A DNA stretch of 64,000 nucleotides from Alphaproteobacteria bacterium (GTDB lineage Bacteria; Pseudomonadota; Alphaproteobacteria; Reyranellales; Reyranellaceae), in the NCBI GenBank assembly GCA_016869975.1, contig VGCZ01000007.1:1-64000 (forward strand), given 5' to 3'. Below the pieces are notes generated by a model. It ran no database searches. It was given only the letters and a program-made list of their open reading frames with translations, and was not told the DNA's origin. Position numbers and translations under genes: made by a program. This document shows positions 40,667 through 48,228 of the stretch, piece by piece; positions within the stretch are counted from its first letter, which is position 1, and every line of letters begins with the position of its first letter.

Positions 40667-40729
40667 TATCGAGTCGATACTATTGAGCGGGCGCCAGGGC
40701 GTCAACGCATAATGTCGAGTCGCTACTAT
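40667..40729. promoter_or_regulatory. Operator-like repeats between the secreted-protein gene and marR
   Basis: A perfect 13-base palindrome, TATCGAGTCGATA (40667-40679), lies within the longer motif TCGAGTCGATACTAT (40669-40683). A direct copy with one change, TCGAGTCGCTACTAT, occurs at 40715-40729, 46 bases away and overlapping the 5' end of the MarR gene. The two copies flank the 70-base divergent promoter region and are good candidates for MarR binding and autoregulation. Confidence 0.6.
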
Positions 40730-41305
40730 ATGTCGACCAGAGGCTATGCGGCCGAGGCCGCTCAACTCATCGATCGCCTGGAGCGGCTGGCCCGCTCCGG
40801 TGAGGCCCGGCACGGCGTCAACCCGGCGCAATGGGAGGCGTTGCGCTATCTGGCGCAGGCCAACCGCTTCTCACGGACTCCGGCGGCGCTGGCGGACTAC
40901 CTTGCCTCCACCCGCGGCACGGTTTCCCAGACGCTGATCGCGCTGGAGGGCAAAGGGCTCGTGGCGCGGCGGCAGAGCGCGCGCGACAAGCGATCGGTCG
41001 ATCTCGACCTCACCGATGCGGGGCGCAGGGTCCTGGTGGACGACCCGCTGCAAGAGCTGGCGCGCGACCTGCGCAAGGGCGACAGTGACGAGGGTCTGGC
41101 CGCGGCGGTCGAGGTGTTGCGTGACGCCTTGCGACGGGCGCTGCGGCGCAACGGCAGCCGCCCGTTCGGCGTCTGCCATGCCTGCCGCCACTTCCAGAAG
41201 AACGCCTCGGGACGCGGCAGACATCATTGCGCGCTGATCGACGAGCCGTTGAGCGAGGAAGACAGCGGCTTGATCTGCACCGAGCAGGAGCCCGTGCCCG
41301 CCTGA
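40712..41305 (+). CDS. MarR-family regulator with C-terminal Cys cluster
   Basis: A 197-residue winged-helix protein. The MarR DNA-binding part contains LADYLASTRGTVSQTLIALE and GLVARRQSARDKRSVDLDLT (wing). After about residue 150 an unusual tail carries Cys155 and Cys158 (GVCHAC), Cys173 (HHC) and Cys189 (LICTEQE), plausible ligands for Zn or an Fe-S cluster or a thiol sensor. Two in-frame ATGs exist (40712 and 40730). Neither has a clear Shine-Dalgarno, so the start is uncertain. It diverges from the secreted protein/redoxin pair and probably controls it. Confidence 0.85.
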   Translation: MSSRYYMSTRGYAAEAAQLIDRLERLARSGEARHGVNPAQWEALRYLAQANRFSRTPAALADYLASTRGTVSQTLIALEGKGLVARRQSARDKRSVDLDLTDAGRRVLVDDPLQELARDLRKGDSDEGLAAAVEVLRDALRRALRRNGSRPFGVCHACRHFQKNASGRGRHHCALIDEPLSEEDSGLICTEQEPVPA

Positions 41306-41324
41306 TCGCCGGACGCGCTCTTCG

Positions 41325-41798
41325 CTACGTGGCGACCCGTATGCCGTTCAGCGCCACGATATCGCCGGGCTGGCCGGCGGTCAGGCGGGCGAGCAGGGAG
41401 GCGAGGGTGGCGATCTCCGCCTCTGTCCATCGGTCACGGAAGACGCCCTCGGCCATCCGCTCGAGCGATGCCCGGGCGTCGACGATCGCGCTTTGGCCGG
41501 CTTCCGTCAGCGTGACGTAGGCCAACCGCGCGTCGCGCGTGTTGGCTTGCCTTCCGACCATGCCGATCTTTTCCAGCGGTGTGGTCATGCGGGTGACGGT
41601 CGAGGGGCTGACGCTCAACCGCCGGGCCAGGTCGACCCGACTCAAGCGGCGCATCGGCGCACCCTCCAGATGCATCAGCAGCAGCACCTCGTTGAGGCCC
41701 AGGCCATGGATCGAGCCCAGGCCACGGCCGAACCGATCGGCGATGCCGGCATGAGCGTGCAGCAGGTGCAAGACGGCGGTGTAGGATGGGGTAGTCAT
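41325..41798 (-). CDS. MarR-family transcriptional regulator
   Basis: A 157-residue winged-helix protein with MarR features LARRLSVSPSTVTRMTTPLE (recognition helix) and MVGRQANTRDARLAYVTLTE (wing). It has no cysteine, unlike its neighbour. It converges with the Cys-cluster MarR and diverges from the GST-led operon, which it may regulate. The palindrome ATATAGGCAGTTATAT lies just upstream of its ATG. Confidence 0.88.
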   Translation of the reverse strand: MTTPSYTAVLHLLHAHAGIADRFGRGLGSIHGLGLNEVLLLMHLEGAPMRRLSRVDLARRLSVSPSTVTRMTTPLEKIGMVGRQANTRDARLAYVTLTEAGQSAIVDARASLERMAEGVFRDRWTEAEIATLASLLARLTAGQPGDIVALNGIRVAT

Positions 41799-41932
41799 AC
41801 GCTCATATAGGCAGTTATATTTCCGTACGCAAGCAAATCGGAATTAAATCGGCCAGACTTTGCTGCAGAACCATCTCAAACCATCTCATTTTCAACCTAC
41901 AGTGCCGCCGCCAACAGCCACGGAACGCGCCG
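41799..41932. promoter_or_regulatory. Divergent AT-rich region between marR and the GST operon
   Basis: Much more AT-rich than its surroundings. ATATA-ggcagt-TATAT (41805-41820) is an interrupted palindrome next to the MarR start, a plausible operator. CCATCTCA occurs twice in near-tandem at about 41871-41888. Promoters for both directions must lie here, but -35/-10 boxes could not be placed with confidence. Confidence 0.5.
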
Positions 41933-42628
41933 ATGACCCTCAAGCTCTACACCCTGCGCATCGCCGATGGCCGCGAGCCCAGCCCGTTCGTCTGGCGTGC
42001 GCGCATGGCGCTGGCGCATAAGGGGCTGGCGGTCGAGCGCGTGCCGATCGGCTATGGCGAGAAGCACAAACTGGCCTTCTCCGGGCAGGGCCTGGTGCCG
42101 GTGCTGGTCGATGGCGAGCGCTGGGTCAACGACAGCTGGGCGATCGCGCAGTACCTCGAAGATACCTACCCGGATCGGCCGACCCTGTTCGGTGGCGCCA
42201 AGGGCAGGGCGATGGCGCTGTTCATCAATCGCTGGGCCGATGTCGAAACCTTGGGCGCGCTGCGCCTGCTGCTGTGGCCGGCGACCTGGGATCACATCCC
42301 GGCGGCTGACCAGGCCTATTTCCGCGCCGATCGCGAGACGAAGGCCGGCATGACCCTGGAGGCGATGCGCGCCGAGCCGGAAGCCAAGATCGCCGCCTTC
42401 CGCCGCGTGCTGGAGCCGGCGCGACAGACGCTGGCGCGCCAGCCTTATCTCTGCGGCGACAAACCGGGCTATGCCGATTACTGCCTGTTCGGCGGCTTCA
42501 TGTGGGGCAAGACCGTATCGCCGCACCGCCTGCTGGCGGCCGACGATCCGATCCACCGCTGGCGCGCCGAGCTGCTGGCCGCGTTCGACGGCATGGCGGC
42601 GGCCGATCCCGGCTATCCCGTTGACTGA
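41933..42628 (+). CDS. Glutathione S-transferase-like protein
   Basis: A 231-residue protein with a thioredoxin-fold N-terminal domain (LYTLRIADGREPSPFVWRAR, then VPVLVDGERWVNDSWAIAQY containing the conserved cis-Pro and the glutathione gamma-Glu site) and an all-helical C-terminal domain (PYLCGDKPGYADYCLFGGF). It probably conjugates or reduces electrophiles with glutathione in the cytoplasm. It heads a run of five same-strand genes ending with a glutathione peroxidase. Confidence 0.87.
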   Translation: MTLKLYTLRIADGREPSPFVWRARMALAHKGLAVERVPIGYGEKHKLAFSGQGLVPVLVDGERWVNDSWAIAQYLEDTYPDRPTLFGGAKGRAMALFINRWADVETLGALRLLLWPATWDHIPAADQAYFRADRETKAGMTLEAMRAEPEAKIAAFRRVLEPARQTLARQPYLCGDKPGYADYCLFGGFMWGKTVSPHRLLAADDPIHRWRAELLAAFDGMAAADPGYPVD

Positions 42629-42654
42629 CCGTTCACGGTGTGAATTAAAGAGCC

Positions 42655-43296
42655 GTGCCCAAGATCCTGTCCGCCGAAGACATCCAGGATTTCCGCGCCG
42701 AGCTGTGCCGTGTCGCGACCGAGCGCTTCGCACGCTACGGCTATGATGGCGTGACCATGCGCCAGCTCGCCGACGATCTCGGCTGCAGCCCCAAGACGCC
42801 GTATCGCTATTTCAAGGACAAGGACGAGATCCTGGCGGCGGTGCGCGCCGATGCCTTCCGTCGTTTCGCCGACGCGCTGGAGGCCGAGGCCACACTGCAT
42901 CCCGACCCGGTGGCGCGTGCGCGCGCCGTGGGCCAGGCCTATCTCGACTTCGCGCTCGCCAACCCGGCGGCCTATCGCATCATGTTCGACGTCCATCGCG
43001 CCGAGGATACCGATCATCCTGAGCTGGCGCGCGAAGCGGCCCGCGCGCGTGTGTTCATCACGCGTCAGGCCGAGGATCTGGCCGCGGTCGGGCTGGTCGA
43101 CGGCGATCCGCGTGTCGTCGGCTATGCTATGTGGGCGGCGGTGCATGGTCTGGTCGTGCTGCGGCTGGCCGGTTTCCTGGCCGACGAGGCGGGCTTCCGC
43201 GACCTGCATGCCGAGACCATGCGTTTGATCGCGCGCGGCGCGCGAGCGGGCAAGGATGACACCCGAAAGGCCGCCAGCGGTGGGAGGAAACGGTGA
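42655..43296 (+). CDS. TetR-family transcriptional regulator
   Basis: A 213-residue protein with an N-terminal TetR helix-turn-helix (residues about 17-60: RFARYGYDGVTMRQLADDLG then CSPKTPYRYFKDKDEILAAV) and a C-terminal ligand domain of the WHG type. GTG start, 26 bases after the GST gene. The stop overlaps the acyl-CoA synthetase GTG by 4 bases. The overlap suggests it controls this operon, perhaps in response to an acyl-CoA. Confidence 0.88.
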   Translation: MPKILSAEDIQDFRAELCRVATERFARYGYDGVTMRQLADDLGCSPKTPYRYFKDKDEILAAVRADAFRRFADALEAEATLHPDPVARARAVGQAYLDFALANPAAYRIMFDVHRAEDTDHPELAREAARARVFITRQAEDLAAVGLVDGDPRVVGYAMWAAVHGLVVLRLAGFLADEAGFRDLHAETMRLIARGARAGKDDTRKAASGGRKR

Positions 43297-44825
43297 GCCG
43301 CATCATCTCGGGCGAACGCGAGCGTTCGCATGTCGCGTTGGCCGCGCGCGCGGCGCGTGCCGCCGGCGCGCTCAAGGCGCTGGGCGTGGGCGAGGACGAC
43401 TCGATCGCGCTGCTGCTGCGCAACGACTTCGAGCTGTTCGAAGTCAACATGGCGGCCTCGCTGCTGGGCGCCTACGCCGTGCCGCTGAATTGGCATTTCA
43501 CCGCCGAGGAGGCGGGCTACATCCTGCGCGACAGCGGCGCCAAGGCGCTGGTGGCGCACGCCGACCTGCTGGCCAAGGTGAAGGACGCGATCCCATCGGG
43601 CGTGAAGGTGCTGGCGGTCGATACACCTCCCGACATCGCCACGGCCTATGGCGTGAGCGCGGATCAGGCGAAGGCGCCTTCCGGCGTCGCGACCTGGGAT
43701 GCGTTCCTGAGCGATGCAACGCCGCACACCGCGCCGCCTCCAGCGTCGCGCGGCAGCATGATCTACACCTCAGGCACCACCGGTAAGCCCAAGGGTGTGC
43801 GCCGCCAGCCCACGCCGCCCGAGGTCCAGCAATCGATGATGGACCAGATCGCGGAGGTCTGGGGCCTGAAGGCCGGCCCCGACAACGTCGTGCTGATGAA
43901 CGGGCCGATGTACCACTCCGCGCCCGCCGCCTACGGCATGGTCTCGGCGCGACTGGGGCTCACCATCGTCTTGCAGCCGCGCTTCGAGGCCGAGGACATG
44001 CTGCGCCTGATCCAGCGCCACAAGGTCAGCCACATGCACATCGTGCCGACCATGTTCGTGCGTCTGACGCGGCTTCCCGACGAGGTGAAACGGAAGTACG
44101 ACGTCTCCTCGCTCCGCTTCCTCACCCATGGCGCGGCGCCCTGCGCGCCCGCCGTGAAGAAGGCGATGATCGAGTGGTGGGGCCCAGTGATCAACGAGTA
44201 CTACGGCGCCACCGAGACTGGCGTCGTGGTCTGGCACACCTCCGAGGAGGCGCTGAAGAAGCCCGGCACGGTGGGCCGCGTCGTGCCCGGCGGAGTCCTG
44301 CGCATCGTCGACGAGCAGGGGCGCGACGTGAAGCAGGGCGATGTCGGCGAGATCTTTCTCAGGGCGCCGGGCTTGAGCGACTTCACCTACAACAACGACG
44401 ACGCCAAGCGACGTGACGTGGCGCTGGGCGATCTCGTGACCGTGGGCGATGTCGGCTACATGGACGCCGACGGCTATCTGTTCCTGTGTGATCGCAAGCG
44501 CGACATGATCATTTCAGGCGGCGTGAACATCTACCCTGCCGAGATCGAGTCGGTGCTGATCCAGATGCCCGGCGTGCGGGACTGCGCCGTGTTCGGCATC
44601 CCCGACGAGGAGTTCGGCGAGGCGATCTGCGCCTACATCCAGCCGATCGGCGGCAACGCGATCAGCGCCGGCGACGTGCGCGTCTACCTGGCGGAACGGC
44701 TGGCGAAGTACAAGATTCCCAAGGTCGTCGAGTTCACGCCCGAGCTGCCGCGCGAGGATTCCGGCAAGATCTTCAAGCGCAAGCTCCGCCAGCCCTATTG
44801 GGAGAAGGCGGGCAGGGCGATCTGA
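43293..44825 (+). CDS. AMP-dependent acyl-CoA synthetase
   Basis: The 510-residue ANL-superfamily enzyme activates a carboxylic acid to its CoA thioester via an acyl-AMP. P-loop-like motif: MIYTSGTTGKPKGVRRQP. A5: NEYYGATETGV. A7/A8: VGDVGYMDADGYLFLCDRKRD, with hinge Asp. A10: PREDSGKIFKRKL with the catalytic Lys. Substrate cannot be read from sequence. Translationally coupled to the TetR gene (GTGA overlap) and followed 14 bases later by a molybdopterin oxidoreductase gene. Confidence 0.9.
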   Translation: MSRIISGERERSHVALAARAARAAGALKALGVGEDDSIALLLRNDFELFEVNMAASLLGAYAVPLNWHFTAEEAGYILRDSGAKALVAHADLLAKVKDAIPSGVKVLAVDTPPDIATAYGVSADQAKAPSGVATWDAFLSDATPHTAPPPASRGSMIYTSGTTGKPKGVRRQPTPPEVQQSMMDQIAEVWGLKAGPDNVVLMNGPMYHSAPAAYGMVSARLGLTIVLQPRFEAEDMLRLIQRHKVSHMHIVPTMFVRLTRLPDEVKRKYDVSSLRFLTHGAAPCAPAVKKAMIEWWGPVINEYYGATETGVVVWHTSEEALKKPGTVGRVVPGGVLRIVDEQGRDVKQGDVGEIFLRAPGLSDFTYNNDDAKRRDVALGDLVTVGDVGYMDADGYLFLCDRKRDMIISGGVNIYPAEIESVLIQMPGVRDCAVFGIPDEEFGEAICAYIQPIGGNAISAGDVRVYLAERLAKYKIPKVVEFTPELPREDSGKIFKRKLRQPYWEKAGRAI

Positions 44826-44839
44826 CCGGGAGACCAGCC

Positions 44840-45523
44840 ATGACGAGCGATAACGAGGGCGTTGGTTTCTTCGGCCGCATCAAGGACAAGCTGATCGACA
44901 GCAAGCAGAAGTGGGCCAGAGACGGCCGCCTGCTCACCGGCTCGGCCGATCTGCGCCGCGCCAATCGTTTACCGCCGGGCCAGCGCCTGGTTCAGAACTG
45001 GCCGGTGCTCGACCTCGGCGTCCAGCCCGACATCCCGACCAGCATCTGGCGCCTGACCATCGACGGGCTGGTCGAGCATCCCACGGTCTGGAAATGGGGC
45101 GAGTTCACCGACGAGCCGATGGTGAAGTACCGCAGCGACATCCACTGCGTCACCGCCTGGTCGCGCTACGACAACGACTGGGAAGGCGTCAGCGCGCGCC
45201 ACATCCTCGACGTGGTCAAGCCCAAGCCCCAGGCACGGCACGTGATCTTCTACTCATACGACACCTACACGACCAACGTGCCGCTCGAGGCCTTCGACGA
45301 TGACGACACGTTGCTGGCGATCAAATGGCATGGCGAGCCGATCAGCCAGGAGCATGGCGGGCCGGTGCGCGTGGTGATCCCGAAGCTCTATTTCTGGAAG
45401 AGCGCGAAGTGGATCAAACGCATCGAGTTCAGCGAGCACGACAAGCCGGGCTTCTGGGAAGTGCGCGGCTATCACAACAACGGCGATCCGTGGCTCGAGG
45501 AGCGCTACGATACCGAGGCGTAG
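44840..45523 (+). CDS. Sulfite-oxidase-like molybdopterin oxidoreductase
   Basis: A 227-residue protein consisting essentially of the sulfite-oxidase molybdopterin domain. Cys103 in SDIHCVTAWSRYDNDWEG is the expected Mo-ligating cysteine, and VRVVIPKLYFWKSAKWIKRI is the conserved C-terminal block. It has no signal peptide, haem domain or dimerisation domain, so it is a cytoplasmic single-domain member rather than MsrP or SorA. Substrate unknown. It lies between an acyl-CoA synthetase and a glutathione peroxidase gene. Confidence 0.87.
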   Translation: MTSDNEGVGFFGRIKDKLIDSKQKWARDGRLLTGSADLRRANRLPPGQRLVQNWPVLDLGVQPDIPTSIWRLTIDGLVEHPTVWKWGEFTDEPMVKYRSDIHCVTAWSRYDNDWEGVSARHILDVVKPKPQARHVIFYSYDTYTTNVPLEAFDDDDTLLAIKWHGEPISQEHGGPVRVVIPKLYFWKSAKWIKRIEFSEHDKPGFWEVRGYHNNGDPWLEERYDTEA

Positions 45524-45554
45524 AACGCCTCGACGAACCGATGGAGCGAGAACG

Positions 45555-46031
45555 ATGCCGGCGACCGATTTCAGCTTTTCCGACATCAACGGCGCGGACC
45601 TGCCGATGAGCCGTTTCGCCGGCAAGCCGGTGCTGCTGGTCAACGTCGCCTCGGCCTGCGGGTTCACGCCGCAGTATGCCGACCTGCAGAAGCTGCACGA
45701 GACCTATGGCCCCAAAGGCCTGGTCGTCCTTGGCGTGCCATCGAACGATTTCGGCGCGCAGGAACCGGGCACGGAGCAGCAGATCCGCACCTTCTGTGAA
45801 ACGCGCTTCGGCGTGACCTTCGCGATGACGGCGAAGCAGAAGGTGATCGGCGCGTCGGCGCATCCACTCTATCGCTGGATCGCGGCCGAGCTGGGCGAGG
45901 GCGCCGCACCGCGCTGGAACTTCCACAAGTACCTGATCGGCCGCGACGGTCGGTTGCTCGAGGCCTGGTCGAGCCGCGTCGGGCCGATGTCGAAGGACGT
46001 GACGGGCGCGGTCGAGAAGGCGCTGGCCTGA
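45555..46031 (+). CDS. Glutathione peroxidase
   Basis: The 158-residue protein has the three GPx motifs: VNVASACGFTPQYADLQKLH with peroxidatic Cys35 (in place of selenocysteine), GVPSNDFGAQEPG with the active-site Gln, and RWNFHKYLIGRDG with the Trp/Asn pair. It reduces hydroperoxides, probably using thioredoxin or glutathione. It ends the five-gene GST-TetR-synthetase-Mo oxidoreductase run. Confidence 0.93.
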   Translation: MPATDFSFSDINGADLPMSRFAGKPVLLVNVASACGFTPQYADLQKLHETYGPKGLVVLGVPSNDFGAQEPGTEQQIRTFCETRFGVTFAMTAKQKVIGASAHPLYRWIAAELGEGAAPRWNFHKYLIGRDGRLLEAWSSRVGPMSKDVTGAVEKALA

Positions 46032-46057
46032 TCGGGCCGCCATCGGTCCTCGGAAGG

Positions 46058-46645
46058 CTACTCCTGGAGCGCGCGCTGGAAATTGGCGCGGGCGATCGGC
46101 TCGAAGCGCTGGCGGAAATACGGCGTGTGGAAGACATGCGCGCGCGTCAGCATCGAGCGATAGAACTCCTTGCGCGCCAGCATGCAGGCGTCGCCCGGCG
46201 GGTAGAGGTGGCGGTACTCGCGGTCGATGTCGGCGCTGTGCCGCTGGAACTCCTGCCACGGCGCCGCCAGTCGCCACAGGTCGAGATCGCAGACGCGCTC
46301 AGCCGCGGGCGCGGGCGGGTCGATATGCGTGGTGGCCTCGATGATCACCGCCGCGTCGTCGACCATCCCGTCCGGCAGTGCGGTCATATCGCCCGTGCGC
46401 AGCAGGCTGGCCACTGTGGCGCGCATCAGCATCGCCGACAGCGTCTCGTTCATGCCCTTGGGCGCGCCCGGCACATAGACGGCGTCGTGGAACAGGATCG
46501 CCAGCCGCTCGGTCGCGGTCAGGTCCGGCGTGTGCTCGGCGGCGAGCGCCAGCAGCTCGAGCACGTGGCGCTCGTCGTGATAGGCGCGGTGTGGCTGGCG
46601 ATGATGCGACAGGGCCGCTTCCAGCAGGGGGTCTTTGGCGGACAT
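46058..46645 (-). CDS. HD-superfamily metal-dependent phosphohydrolase
   Basis: A 195-residue protein with HD-type metal ligands in YHDERH (residues 22-27), LFHDAVY (His53/Asp54) and EATTHI. Layout resembles the predicted HD phosphohydrolases of unknown substrate (COG4339-like). Two in-frame ATGs are possible (46645, and 46660 giving MLRSQ before it). Neither has a good ribosome-binding site. It is 35 bases downstream of the uracil-DNA glycosylase gene and probably co-transcribed. Confidence 0.82.
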   Translation of the reverse strand: MSAKDPLLEAALSHHRQPHRAYHDERHVLELLALAAEHTPDLTATERLAILFHDAVYVPGAPKGMNETLSAMLMRATVASLLRTGDMTALPDGMVDDAAVIIEATTHIDPPAPAAERVCDLDLWRLAAPWQEFQRHSADIDREYRHLYPPGDACMLARKEFYRSMLTRAHVFHTPYFRQRFEPIARANFQRALQE

Positions 46646-46680
46646 CTGGGATCGTAGCATACGCTGGCGCGCTCGCGTCG

Positions 46681-47334
46681 TCAGCCGGCCAGACGGCCGG
46701 CGATGGACCGGAAGACATCGTGGAACATGGCCTCGGTCAGCCGCCCGGTGTTCGTGTTGTAGCGCGAGCAATGGTAGCTGTCGGCCAGCGCCAGACCGTT
46801 GGGCAACTCGTGCATGCGGTTGTGGACGAAGGGGAACTTGCCGGCTGGCCGCACATTCAAGGCGCGCAGCGCCTGGTCGTGTGCGCCCTTGCCCAGCGCC
46901 AGCAGCACCTCGAGCTTGGGCATCGTGGCGATCTCGCTGACGAGGAACGGCCGGCAATGGCCGAACTCCTGGGGCAGAGGCTTGTTCTCCGGCGGCACGC
47001 AACGCACGGCGTTGGCGATGCGGCAATCCAGCAACTCCAGCCCGTCGTTCGGATCGGCGCGGAAGGTGCCGTGGGCCAAGCCGAACTTCAGCAGAGTCGA
47101 GTAGAGCAGGTCGCCGGCATAGTCACCGGTGAACGGGCGGCCGGTGCGATTGGCGCCGCGCAAACCCGGCGCCAGGCCGACGATCAGCAGCCGCGCGGTG
47201 ATCGGTCCGAAAGACGGTACCGGGGCGTTGTGCCAGTCGGCGTGCTGGGCGCGATGCAGGCGGCGGAAGTCCACCAGCCTCGGGCAAAGCGGGCAGTCGC
47301 GCGACGGTGGGACGAAAGCGGCTTGGTCTGGCAC
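46681..47334 (-). CDS. Family 5 uracil-DNA glycosylase (UDGb)
   Basis: A 217-residue base-excision-repair enzyme. Motif A is GLAPGLRGANRTGRPFTGD, with the Ala/Gly pattern of UDGb in place of the family-4 Glu. Fe-S ligand candidates are Cys14 and Cys17 (RDCPLC) and later cysteines in LLDCRIANAVRC. The C-terminal His motif is SYHCSRYNTNTG. It removes uracil and some hypoxanthine or xanthine from deaminated DNA. Start is uncertain: GTG at 47334 is preferred because the upstream TTG (47352) lies inside the T-tract of a terminator. Confidence 0.88.
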   Translation of the reverse strand: MPDQAAFVPPSRDCPLCPRLVDFRRLHRAQHADWHNAPVPSFGPITARLLIVGLAPGLRGANRTGRPFTGDYAGDLLYSTLLKFGLAHGTFRADPNDGLELLDCRIANAVRCVPPENKPLPQEFGHCRPFLVSEIATMPKLEVLLALGKGAHDQALRALNVRPAGKFPFVHNRMHELPNGLALADSYHCSRYNTNTGRLTEAMFHDVFRSIAGRLAG

Positions 47335-47349
47335 GGCGCGGACATTAGG

Positions 47350-47379
47350 CAAAAGAGAAGGGGGCCGCAGCCCCCTTCT
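47350..47379 (-). terminator. Intrinsic terminator after the NYN gene
   Basis: Read on the minus strand, AGAAGGGGGC pairs with GCCCCCTTCT over 10 perfect base pairs around a 4-base loop, followed by CTTTTG. It lies 21 bases after the NYN gene stop, so it should end that transcript before the glycosylase gene. Confidence 0.8.
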
Positions 47380-47399
47380 GGGATCGCGTCGGGATCGGC

Positions 47400-48017
47400 T
47401 CAGGCCGAGCGCACCATCTGCTCGTCGTCGGCGTCGATTTCGGGCCGCTGGATCGGGCCGCTCTGGCGCACCGGCCGGTCGGCCGCGGAGCGCGCGATCA
47501 GCGGCGCCAGCTCGGCCAGCTCAATGAACTCGTCGGCCTGCCGGCGCAGCTCGTCGGCGACCATCGGCGGCGCCGACTTGATCGTGCTGACGACCGACAC
47601 GCGCAGGCCGCGGCGCTGCACGGCCTCGACCAGGCGGCGGAAGTCGCCGTCGCCGGAGAACACCACGACATGGTCGAGATGCTCGGCCATCTCCAGGACA
47701 TCGATGGCCAGCTCGATGTCCATGTTGCCCTTGATCTTGCGCCGACCCATGGCGTCGGTGAATTCCTTGGTCGGCTTGGTCACCATCGTGTAGCCGTTGT
47801 AGTCGAGCCAATCGACCAGCGGGCGGATGGGCGAATACTCCTGATCCTCGACCAGCGCCGTGTAGTAGTAGGCGCGCACCAGCCGGCCGCGGTCGCGGAA
47901 GACCTTCAGCAGCTTGCGGTAATCGATATCGAACCCCAGGGCGCGGGCGGCAGAGTAGAGATTGGCACCGTCGATGAAAAGGGCGAGACGCTCTTCGGGG
48001 TAGAAATGATTTTTCAT
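47400..48017 (-). CDS. NYN-domain (LabA/DUF88-type) putative nuclease
   Basis: A 205-residue protein with a PIN-like NYN fold: LFIDGANLYSAARALGFDID (Asp16), MDIELAIDVLEMAEHLDHVV, and VFSGDGDFRRLVEAVQRRG, which together carry the acidic residues expected for a metal-dependent RNase. A C-terminal 40-residue tail is Arg/Asp-rich. The ATG at 48017 follows AAGGATTG; a longer upstream frame is rejected. Family members process or degrade RNA, but its target is unknown. Its own terminator and an AT-rich upstream region suggest an independent transcript. Confidence 0.85.
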   Translation of the reverse strand: MKNHFYPEERLALFIDGANLYSAARALGFDIDYRKLLKVFRDRGRLVRAYYYTALVEDQEYSPIRPLVDWLDYNGYTMVTKPTKEFTDAMGRRKIKGNMDIELAIDVLEMAEHLDHVVVFSGDGDFRRLVEAVQRRGLRVSVVSTIKSAPPMVADELRRQADEFIELAELAPLIARSAADRPVRQSGPIQRPEIDADDEQMVRSA

Positions 48018-48228
48018 CACGACAATCCTTATGAGTCCTGAGGGGCGGTAATTCTTGGTGGGCTGACACGGTGGGGTCCGTGACGCCGATAATAGGAAAC
48101 GCACACAAACTACCACAGAGTGTACGTGAGTCAATCATGAGCGGCAAGATATAGATGATTCGTCAACGGCTTCGCCGATTTTCGCAGTTCCTGTATATAA
48201 ATATCTGACGGCGCTTGGGAATTGATCA
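48018..48228. promoter_or_regulatory. AT-rich divergent region between the NYN gene and folK
   Basis: About 210 bases with clearly lower G+C than flanking genes. On the minus strand TTGACT (complement of 48129-48134) followed after 16-17 bases by TAGTTT/AGTTTG is a possible NYN promoter. On the plus strand the AT-rich TGTATATAAATATCTGA (48192-48208) just upstream of the folK GTG could hold its -10. Both assignments are tentative. Confidence 0.4.

Noticed and set aside
39922-46031. Accessory-looking region as a mobile island
   Set aside because: No integrase, transposase, tRNA-linked attachment site or flanking direct repeats were seen, and base composition of the genes matches the surroundings.
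47335-47352. TTG start for the uracil-DNA glycosylase at 47352
   Set aside because: It falls in the T-tract of the terminator of the upstream gene and lacks a ribosome-binding site. The GTG at 47334 keeps all motifs.
46058-48017. HD/UDG/NYN genes as a defence system
   Set aside because: None has a known defence-specific domain pairing, and UDGb and HD hydrolases are common housekeeping genes. Kept only as a neighbourhood observation.
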